A stretch of DNA of 5,673 bases. Origin: ZLKRG08 sp963977625 (GTDB lineage: Bacteria; Actinomycetota; Actinomycetes; Nanopelagicales; Nanopelagicaceae). The stretch spans positions 1 through 5,673 of the forward strand of contig CAXBPX010000072.1 of NCBI GenBank assembly GCA_963977625.1. Reading direction: 5' to 3'. This document shows, piece after piece, positions 1-4,965 of the stretch (the first letter of the stretch is position 1; every line of letters begins with the position of its first letter). The position numbers and the translations under genes are program-made. The notes beneath the pieces are model-generated. The model was not told the origin of the DNA. It did not search any database and saw only the letters and a list, made by a program, of their open reading frames with translations.

Positions 1-470
1 ACTTTGGCATCGGTCTTCACATGGCCATTTGCTTTTGCCCAGGAAATTGCATCTGCCAATGCAACATACGCTCCGGTGATTGCCGCGGTTCTGGTTCCAC
101 CATCTGCTTGTAAAACATCACAATCTAAAACAATGGTGTTCTCTCCCAGTGCGTGATTGTCGATAACTGCTCGTAATGACCTGCCAATTAATCTGGAAAT
201 TTCTTGAGTTCGACCGCCCAGTTTTCCTTTCACACTTTCACGATCAGATCGCGTATGTGTTGCACGTGGCAGCATGGAATATTCAGAAGTTACCCAACCT
301 TTTCCAGTGTCTTTCAACCAACGTGGCACACCTGGTGTAAATGAGGCAACACAGAGCACGCGAGTGTTTCCGAATTCGACAATCACTGAACCTTCCGCGT
401 TATTCAACCAATTGCGGGTAAATTTGATTTCACGTAGTTGATTATTTTGACGACCATCATTGCGTGACAT
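1..470 (-). CDS. rph: Ribonuclease PH, N-terminal part (cut by window edge)
   Basis: RNase PH is a phosphate-dependent 3'-to-5' exoribonuclease that trims the 3' end of tRNA precursors in the cytoplasm. The window holds 156 complete codons from ATG at 470-468. The family is usually about 240 residues, so roughly the last third is missing beyond position 1. Visible family motifs are an N-terminal segment MSRNDGR, the EISRLIGRSLRAV helix around residues 90-102, and DCDVLQADGGTRTA at 116-129. The last of these contains the GGTR phosphate-binding loop. The start is supported by an AAGGAG Shine-Dalgarno sequence 5 bases upstream and by the usual N-terminal length. It follows murI with a 9-base gap, a pairing common in Actinobacteria, where rdgB usually comes next (outside this window). 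The identification is secure; nothing can be said about the missing C-terminus. Confidence 0.96.
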   Translation of the reverse strand, partial: MSRNDGRQNNQLREIKFTRNWLNNAEGSVIVEFGNTRVLCVASFTPGVPRWLKDTGKGWVTSEYSMLPRATHTRSDRESVKGKLGGRTQEISRLIGRSLRAVIDNHALGENTIVLDCDVLQADGGTRTAAITGAYVALADAISWAKANGHVKTDAK

Positions 471-475
471 TTGGG

Positions 476-481
476 CTCCTT
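476..481 (-). promoter_or_regulatory. Shine-Dalgarno site of rph, overlapping the murI stop codon
   Basis: On the minus strand the sequence reads TAAGGAGCCCAA followed by ATG. AAGGAG is the best ribosome binding site in the window and lies 5 bases from the rph start. Its first two bases are the last two bases of the murI TAA stop codon, so a ribosome finishing murI sits on the rph initiation site. Translational coupling is an inference from this arrangement. Confidence 0.75.
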
Positions 482-1289
482 ATAGGTCCTGATGTTGGAC
501 TTTACTGACTTCTGGTCCCAAGAATCGTCGGGCCAAAACTTCAAATTGATGTGAATCACCAGTTGCTAAGAATTCATGGCTAGGTGCAGTCGAAGCGGGT
601 GCACGCAACAAATTCTTTTCAACCAACACTCGATACAAATCTTTGGCGGTTTCTTCTGCTGATGAAACCAAAGTGACACTTTCACCCATCACATAAGAGA
701 TCACGCCAGTTAGTAGTGGATAGTGGGTGCAACCTAAAACTAATGTGTCAACATTGGCATCAATCATTGGTTTTAAATATTCGCGCGCAATTGCGGTGAT
801 TTCTGCTCCATTGGTTTCGCCGCGTTCGACATATTCAACAAATCTCGGACAGGCCTTTGAAGTTATTTCTAAATGAGGTGCAGCTGCGAATGCATCCAAA
901 TATGAACCTGAATCAATGGTGGCATTAGTGCCAATTACGCCGACTTTTCCGCTTCGGGTAGCCGCTACCGCTCTGCGTGCCGCAGGCTGAATTACTTCGA
1001 TGATTGGAATTTGAAAACGCTCACGCGCATCACGAAGCATCGCAGAACTGGCGGTGTTGCACGCAATTACAATCGCTTTGCAACCACGTTTTACTAAAAA
1101 TTCAATAATTTCTAATGAGAATTCTCGAACTTCAGCAATTTTACGTGGTCCATATGGACCCCTAGCAGTATCGCCAATGTAAATTGTTGATTCATTTGGC
1201 AATTGATCAATGATTGCTCGTGCAACAGTTAAACCGCCGACACCAGAATCAAAGATGCCAATTGGCGCGGAACTATTCGAGCTGCTCAC
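480..1289 (-). CDS. murI: Glutamate racemase
   Basis: MurI interconverts L- and D-glutamate without a cofactor and supplies D-glutamate for the peptidoglycan stem peptide in the cytoplasm. The 269-residue length is normal for the family. The two catalytic cysteines are visible: C77 in ACNTAS and C187 in GCTHYP. Also present are the N-terminal FDSGVGGLTV motif with D14-S15, GDTARGPYG at about 39-47, and H189 after the second cysteine. The start is GTG at 1289-1287; no ATG or TTG is available between it and the conserved N-terminus, so this choice is firm. No good Shine-Dalgarno sequence precedes it. Instead TAAGAT lies 7 bases upstream (see the -10 entry). It sits 13 bases after ftsX and 9 bases before rph. 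In many Actinobacteria the gene before murI is not ftsX, so the left-hand junction is unusual. Confidence 0.97.
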   Translation of the reverse strand: MSSSNSSAPIGIFDSGVGGLTVARAIIDQLPNESTIYIGDTARGPYGPRKIAEVREFSLEIIEFLVKRGCKAIVIACNTASSAMLRDARERFQIPIIEVIQPAARRAVAATRSGKVGVIGTNATIDSGSYLDAFAAAPHLEITSKACPRFVEYVERGETNGAEITAIAREYLKPMIDANVDTLVLGCTHYPLLTGVISYVMGESVTLVSSAEETAKDLYRVLVEKNLLRAPASTAPSHEFLATGDSHQFEVLARRFLGPEVSKVQHQDL

Positions 1290-1296
1290 GCTCGCT

Positions 1297-1302
1297 ATCT
1301 TA
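1297..1302 (-). promoter_or_regulatory. Possible -10 box for a near-leaderless murI transcript
   Basis: TAAGAT directly follows the ftsX TAA stop codon and ends 7 bases before the murI GTG. It matches TANNNT, the -10 pattern of actinobacterial housekeeping promoters, at the distance expected if transcription begins at or next to the start codon. No convincing -35 is seen (TTCGTA lies 17 bases upstream). The motif is short, and an A+T-rich stop-codon junction makes chance matches common. Confidence 0.3.
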
Positions 1303-2205
1303 TTAGACCTTTAGATACTTACGAAGTGTGAGCGCAGAAGCGACGATTGAAACCACCAAACCTGTCAATAAGAGCCAACCAGATGCAATCCAAACTTGGC
1401 CCCAACCAAAGAATTTTGTGAAGGTAAGTAATGGCGCAATCTTGCTATCTATTACCGATTTAATTCCTGCCAATAGTCCGGTTGCCAACATCCAGCCGAC
1501 AAATGCAGAGAAGACGCCTTCTAATAAAAATGGAAGTTGAATGGACCAACTTGTAGCTCCAACTAATTTCATTACATTTGTTTCACGACGTCTATTAAAT
1601 GCTGCAATTCGTAGAGTATTACTTATCAACAATGCAGCTGTGAGCACTGAAGCCAAACCAACTGCAAGTGCACCATTTCGAAGCACGCCAAGTAATTTAA
1701 AGAATTTATCCAGGATAGTTCGTTGATCTTGCACCACATCAACACCAGGACGTCCAGTAAATGCTGATACCACTACACCATACTGAGTTGGGTCTTTTAA
1801 TTTTACTCGGAAAGATTCTGGTAACTGATCTGCAGTTACATTCTGGGCAATTGCAGATCCTTTAAAGCGCTCTTGAAAATGTGAGAACGCTTCGGATTGT
1901 GATTCATAATAAACCTTGTCTACCACTGGCAGAGCTTGTAAATCCTGCTGGATTGATAATCGCTGGTCTTGAGTTACAACGCCTGATGCGCATGAGGATG
2001 ATTCGGATAATGAACTGCAAAGAAATACCGATACTTCAATCTTGTCATACCAATAATCTTTCATTGCTTTAACTTGGGCATTAGAGAGCAGTCCAATTCC
2101 CAAAAGACTTAAAGAAATTGCGGTCGTAACCATCACCGCAAAAGTCATGGTGGCATTTCGTCGTAATCCAATTCCGACTTCACTTGCAATAAATCTCGCG
2201 CGCAT
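1303..2205 (-). CDS. ftsX: Cell division protein FtsX
   Basis: FtsX is the membrane half of the FtsEX complex, a type VII-like ABC system that does not transport. It uses ATP hydrolysis by FtsE to activate peptidoglycan hydrolases at the division site. The 300-residue protein has the expected layout: a short cytoplasmic N-terminus with an RRNATMT motif typical of actinobacterial FtsX, a membrane segment at about 21-43, a large extracellular domain at about 44-172, then membrane segments at about 176-196, 224-247 and 272-293. C63 and C72 in the extracellular domain could form a disulfide. The cytoplasmic loop has the conserved RRRETNVMKLVGAT stretch near 205-218, the likely FtsE contact. The ATG start lies 4 bases after ftsE, with GGGG 7 bases upstream as a weak ribosome binding site. 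smpB, a common downstream neighbour in Actinobacteria, is not here; murI follows. Confidence 0.96.
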   Translation of the reverse strand: MRARFIASEVGIGLRRNATMTFAVMVTTAISLSLLGIGLLSNAQVKAMKDYWYDKIEVSVFLCSSLSESSSCASGVVTQDQRLSIQQDLQALPVVDKVYYESQSEAFSHFQERFKGSAIAQNVTADQLPESFRVKLKDPTQYGVVVSAFTGRPGVDVVQDQRTILDKFFKLLGVLRNGALAVGLASVLTAALLISNTLRIAAFNRRRETNVMKLVGATSWSIQLPFLLEGVFSAFVGWMLATGLLAGIKSVIDSKIAPLLTFTKFFGWGQVWIASGWLLLTGLVVSIVASALTLRKYLKV

Positions 2206-2209
2206 TTAT

Positions 2210-2899
2210 TTACCCCGTATATCCGTAAACGCCACGTACTTGATCGCGAACCACATGCCCGTTATCTAATTCAATAACGCGCTTTCGCATTTGATCCACA
2301 ATTCCAGAATCATGTGTCGCCATCAAAACGGTGGTACCTTCTCGATTAATCCGATCCAAGAGTTTCATAATGCCAATAGAAGTGGCTGGGTCTAAATTTC
2401 CCGTAGGTTCATCAGCAATAAGAATTGGGGGCTTGGTGACATAAGCTCTTGCAATCGCAACACGTTGTTGTTCGCCACCAGAAATTTCAGATGGTTTGCG
2501 ATCGCCTTTGTCTTCTAGGCCAACCAGTTCAAGTACTTCCGGCACTTCCCGATTTATTTCCTTTTGCGAATGACCCAAAACATGTAAAGCAAATGCCACA
2601 TTCTCAGTAATTGTTTTATTTGGTAATAATCTGAAATCTTGAAAAACGGTTCCGACTTGGCGGCGAAGTTCTGGAACTTTATGGTTTGGTAACGTGTTTA
2701 AATCTTTGCCAGCCACATGAATAGTTCCGGTAGATGGACGTTCTTCGCGAAGCACTAATCTCAAAAAAGTTGATTTTCCAGATCCAGAAAGTCCAACTAG
2801 GAAAACAAATTCGCCTTTTTCGATCTCAAGATTTACATTATCAAGCGCGGGGCGCTCGGTGCCTGGATAAATCTTGCTGACATTTTCAAATCTGATCAT
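2210..2899 (-). CDS. ftsE: Cell division ATP-binding protein FtsE
   Basis: FtsE is the cytoplasmic ATPase that pairs with FtsX and drives its control of wall hydrolases during division. All ABC ATPase motifs are intact in the 229 residues: Walker A GLSGSGKST at 36-44, Q-loop Q87 in VFQDFRLL, signature ISGGEQQR at 139-146, Walker B ILIADEP at 159-165 with catalytic E164, and the switch histidine H196 in ATHD. The segment LLPNKTITENVAFAL (91-105) is typical of FtsE rather than of LolD or other MacB-like ATPases. The tight coupling to ftsX settles the assignment. The C-terminal tail after about residue 215 is short. The ATG at 2899-2897 has no Shine-Dalgarno sequence in front of it; a TAAACT lies 9 bases upstream. 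It is preceded by the only sizeable intergenic gap in the window. Confidence 0.97.
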   Translation of the reverse strand: MIRFENVSKIYPGTERPALDNVNLEIEKGEFVFLVGLSGSGKSTFLRLVLREERPSTGTIHVAGKDLNTLPNHKVPELRRQVGTVFQDFRLLPNKTITENVAFALHVLGHSQKEINREVPEVLELVGLEDKGDRKPSEISGGEQQRVAIARAYVTKPPILIADEPTGNLDPATSIGIMKLLDRINREGTTVLMATHDSGIVDQMRKRVIELDNGHVVRDQVRGVYGYTG

Positions 2900-2908
2900 A
2901 ACCAGGCA

Positions 2909-2914
2909 AGTTTA
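2909..2914 (-). promoter_or_regulatory. Possible -10 box upstream of ftsE
   Basis: TAAACT lies 9 bases before the ftsE ATG in the 84-base gap after prfB. It matches TANNNT and would place the transcript start about 2-3 bases before ATG. The overlapping TATCTA is an alternative core. There is no recognisable -35 at 16-18 bases upstream. The absence of a ribosome binding site in front of ftsE makes a very short or absent leader plausible, but this remains an inference. Confidence 0.3.
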
Positions 2915-2926
2915 GATAAAAGGGGT

Positions 2927-2945
2927 GCTATTTCGGGCTATTTCG
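2927..2945. repeat. Short direct repeat with 10-base period in the prfB-ftsE spacer
   Basis: GCTATTTCG occurs at 2927-2935 and again at 2937-2945, separated by one G, so the copies are one DNA helical turn apart. They lie 28-46 bases upstream of the ftsE start, overlapping where the -35 region of an ftsE promoter would be. The rest of the 84-base spacer shows no gene. Its only other structure is a weak 5-base inverted repeat, AATTC/GAATT, at 2949-2963. A regulator site is possible; chance is also possible for a repeat this short. Confidence 0.5.
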
Positions 2946-2983
2946 ACCAATTCACAGAGAATTCTTGAGCGTAAAGTGATTTA

Positions 2984-4084
2984 TTACGCAGTTCTGCGCC
3001 AGCGAATTCCAGATTCAATGAAGTCATCAATTTCACCATTTAATACAGCTTGTGTATTTCCAGTTTCATGGTCAGTGCGTAAATCTTTTACCATCTGATA
3101 CGGATGCAATACATATGAACGCATCTGATTTCCCCACGATCCTGAGTTGCTACCTTTTAGAGCATCTATTTTTGCTTGTTCTTCTTGACGTCTGCGCTCT
3201 AACAATTTGGATTGCAATACTGCCATTGCAGTAGCTTTATTTTGAATTTGTGAACGTTCATTTTGGCATGAAACCACTATTCCAGTAGCCATATGTGTAA
3301 TTCGTACCGCTGAATCAGTGGTGTTAACACCTTGGCCACCTGGTCCTGAAGATCGGTAAACATCAACACGAATTTCTTTTTCATCAATTTCAATGTGATC
3401 GCTTTGATCAACAACTGGCACAACTTCTACACCACAAAATGAGGTGTGCCTGCGACTTTGCGAATCAAAGGGTGAAATGCGTACCAAACGATGTGTTCCT
3501 TGTTCTACAGAAAGAGTTCCGTATGCATAAGGTGCGCTAACTCGAAAAGTGGTGGATTTAATTCCGGCCTCTTCGCCGTATGAAGTTTCTAAAACATCAA
3601 CTTTAAAGTTATGTCTTTCACAGTACCTTAAATACATTCGACTAATCATTTCAGCCCAATCACAGGCTTCGACGCCACCTGCTTCAGAGCGAATAGTTAT
3701 CAAAGCATCTCGTTCGTCATATTCGCCAGATAAGAGAGTTTGTACTTCTAATTCACTCAACACTTTAGTGATTGCATCAAGTTCTTTATCTGCATCTAAA
3801 TAAGCGCTTTTATCGCCAGCTTCTGCTGCTAATTCAAGTAATACTGGAATATCTTCGATTCGTCTTCGTAAATTCACTAACTTATTTATCTGCGCCTGGG
3901 TGTGGCTTAATTTAGAAGTGACTCTCTGTGCATTTTCAGTGTCATTCCACAAATCTGGCGCGCCAGCTTCTGCCTCTAAGTTTGCAGCTTCGGTTTTTAA
4001 TTTCGGAAGATCCAAAACTTTTTCAATCCCAATAAGCGTCTGATTTAAGGCAGAAATTTCTCCGTTGTAATCGCGCTCAGCCAT
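2984..4084 (-). CDS. prfB: Peptide chain release factor 2 (RF2)
   Basis: RF2 recognises UAA and UGA stop codons on the ribosome and triggers release of the finished protein. The 366 residues carry both diagnostic motifs: the SPF stop-codon recognition tripeptide at 204-206 (which separates RF2 from RF1, where it is PxT) and the GGQ peptidyl-hydrolysis loop at 249-251 in SSGPGGQGVN. The residue matching E. coli position 246 is serine (S245). The N-terminal helical domain (about 1-115) is complete. The reading frame is continuous from ATG at 4084-4082, so the autoregulatory +1 frameshift found in E. coli and many other bacteria is absent. The gene ends in tandem stops, TAATAA. It starts 9 bases after the DUF2017 gene with no well-placed Shine-Dalgarno sequence (GGAG is 17 bases away). 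prfB followed by ftsE-ftsX is a standard actinobacterial order. Confidence 0.98.
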   Translation of the reverse strand: MAERDYNGEISALNQTLIGIEKVLDLPKLKTEAANLEAEAGAPDLWNDTENAQRVTSKLSHTQAQINKLVNLRRRIEDIPVLLELAAEAGDKSAYLDADKELDAITKVLSELEVQTLLSGEYDERDALITIRSEAGGVEACDWAEMISRMYLRYCERHNFKVDVLETSYGEEAGIKSTTFRVSAPYAYGTLSVEQGTHRLVRISPFDSQSRRHTSFCGVEVVPVVDQSDHIEIDEKEIRVDVYRSSGPGGQGVNTTDSAVRITHMATGIVVSCQNERSQIQNKATAMAVLQSKLLERRRQEEQAKIDALKGSNSGSWGNQMRSYVLHPYQMVKDLRTDHETGNTQAVLNGEIDDFIESGIRWRRTA

Positions 4085-4090
4085 GTATGT

Positions 4091-4096
4091 AGTTTA
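4091..4096 (-). promoter_or_regulatory. Possible -10 box for a leaderless prfB transcript
   Basis: TAAACT ends exactly 6 bases before the prfB ATG, so a transcript started from it would begin at the A of ATG. Its first three bases are the TAA stop codon of the DUF2017 gene. A partial -35 (TTAATG) can be found 18 bases upstream. Support comes from geometry identical to that at clpS and from the lack of a usable ribosome binding site. The match is short and partly forced by the stop codon. Confidence 0.35.
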
Positions 4097-4666
4097 GCGT
4101 TCTCCAACATCATCCATTAACGCTTGAATCAAACTCTCTTGCAACCAACCTAACCAGGTATAAACCGCATACACCGCTCTCAATGGGTCATCAGGTTTTA
4201 ATAATTCAAGATGTTCTTGTTGCGTATCTTCAATTTTCAATCTGACGCCTAAAGCTAATCGAATATCGTTTAAGCCACCCAACCAAGCATTTGCACCTTC
4301 ATGATCAAGCACGATTGGTTGATCTCCGGCATTAATTAAATTACTTCTGATAGCCATTGAATGTGCCCGTTTTTTATCTCGTAAAGTTGATTCGGTATAT
4401 CTACGAAACTCTGAGGAAGCGCTCTCATCAGCATATGCATTGGGTAATAAACGAAGTAGGACTTCATCTTCAGGTGGAGCATCATGAACTGTGATGCCAA
4501 CCATGGCTGCTAACGGATCTTCGTGAGCATGGTCGACTCTCTCAGCTAACAATTCAATGATTTGTTCACTCAAATTAACCAGGACTTCCCGCTCTGAATC
4601 GGAAAATTTGGCTTGATATTCATTCTCGCCATGACGTTTAAATCCACTTGGCTCGTTGTTGATCAT
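4094..4666 (-). CDS. DUF2017 family protein
   Basis: This 190-residue protein matches the DUF2017 family, which is largely restricted to Actinobacteria and has no established function. Features that fit are an N-terminal GFKRHG segment followed by a helix with LLAERV, the phrase LLPNAYADES near residues 73-82, a FRRYTESTLRDKKR helix, then AWLGGLNDIRLALGVRL and a C-terminal VYTWLGWLQESLIQAL helix. It looks soluble, mostly helical and acidic, with no signal peptide or membrane segment. I chose ATG at 4666-4664 because it overlaps the clpS stop as ATGA, follows the purine-rich AAAGAAGAA and leaves the usual short lead-in. A TTG at 4693 would add nine residues without family support. Constant pairing with clpS suggests a link to the Clp protease pathway, but that is inference from gene order alone. 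Confidence 0.9.
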   Translation of the reverse strand: MINNEPSGFKRHGENEYQAKFSDSEREVLVNLSEQIIELLAERVDHAHEDPLAAMVGITVHDAPPEDEVLLRLLPNAYADESASSEFRRYTESTLRDKKRAHSMAIRSNLINAGDQPIVLDHEGANAWLGGLNDIRLALGVRLKIEDTQQEHLELLKPDDPLRAVYAVYTWLGWLQESLIQALMDDVGER

Positions 4667-4953
4667 AATTCTTCTTTGGAGATTGTGGCCCAAAGTCCAT
4701 ATTCATGAAGCCTTTGGACATCACGTTCCATCTCTTCGCGAGAACCGTTTGAAACCACTGCTTTGCCATCATTGTGCACTTTCAACATTAATTCAGTGGC
4801 ATGTTCTTTTGTGTAACCGAAAAGTTCCATAAAAACATAAGTCACATATGACATTAAATTGACTGGATCATCCCAAACTACACAAACCCAAAGACGATCA
4901 TTACTGAAGATTGCCTTTAATTCTTCATCAAGATGGGTGTTGGTTTTGACCAT
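4663..4953 (-). CDS. clpS: ATP-dependent Clp protease adaptor ClpS
   Basis: ClpS binds proteins with destabilising N-terminal residues and delivers them to the ClpC/ClpA unfoldase for degradation (the bacterial N-end rule). The 96-residue length is normal. The core reads WDDPVNLMSYV (27-37), then YVFMELFGYT and LMLKVHNDGKAVV (56-67), the usual actinobacterial form. By eye, D29, M34 and H60 align with the E. coli substrate-pocket residues D35, M40 and H66. Residues 1-18 form the flexible N-terminal extension. ATG at 4953-4951 is the natural start; it has no Shine-Dalgarno sequence but has TAAAAT six bases upstream. The stop overlaps the DUF2017 start by four bases (ATGA), which indicates translational coupling. 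The 5' neighbour, a secreted hydrolase 12 bases away, has no obvious functional connection. Confidence 0.97.
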   Translation of the reverse strand: MVKTNTHLDEELKAIFSNDRLWVCVVWDDPVNLMSYVTYVFMELFGYTKEHATELMLKVHNDGKAVVSNGSREEMERDVQRLHEYGLWATISKEEL

Positions 4954-4959
4954 ATGATA

Positions 4960-4965
4960 ATTTTA
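4960..4965 (-). promoter_or_regulatory. Possible -10 box for a leaderless clpS transcript
   Basis: TAAAAT follows immediately after the TAG stop of the upstream hydrolase gene and ends 6 bases before the clpS ATG, placing a transcript start at the A of ATG. This is the closest match to the TATAAT consensus among the four candidates in the window. No clear -35 is present 16-18 bases upstream. There is no ribosome binding site for clpS, which is what a leaderless message would show. Confidence 0.42.

Noticed and set aside
1328..2072. Three plus-strand open frames at 1328-1540, 1541-1726 and 1881-2072.
   Set aside because: All lie inside the clearly conserved ftsX gene on the opposite strand, resemble no family and have no spacing or start signals of their own.
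2949..2963. Inverted repeat AATTC/GAATT as a prfB terminator.
   Set aside because: The stem is five base pairs, A+T-rich and without a following T run on the transcribed strand, too weak for an intrinsic terminator.
3052..3803. Two plus-strand open frames at 3052-3234 and 3549-3803.
   Set aside because: Both are antisense to conserved prfB sequence, including its recognition and GGQ domains, and have no recognisable protein features.
4667..4693. TTG at 4693 as the start of the DUF2017 gene, adding nine residues.
   Set aside because: It would overlap clpS by 31 bases and adds residues not expected in the family; the ATG at 4666 has the ATGA overlap and a purine-rich tract upstream.
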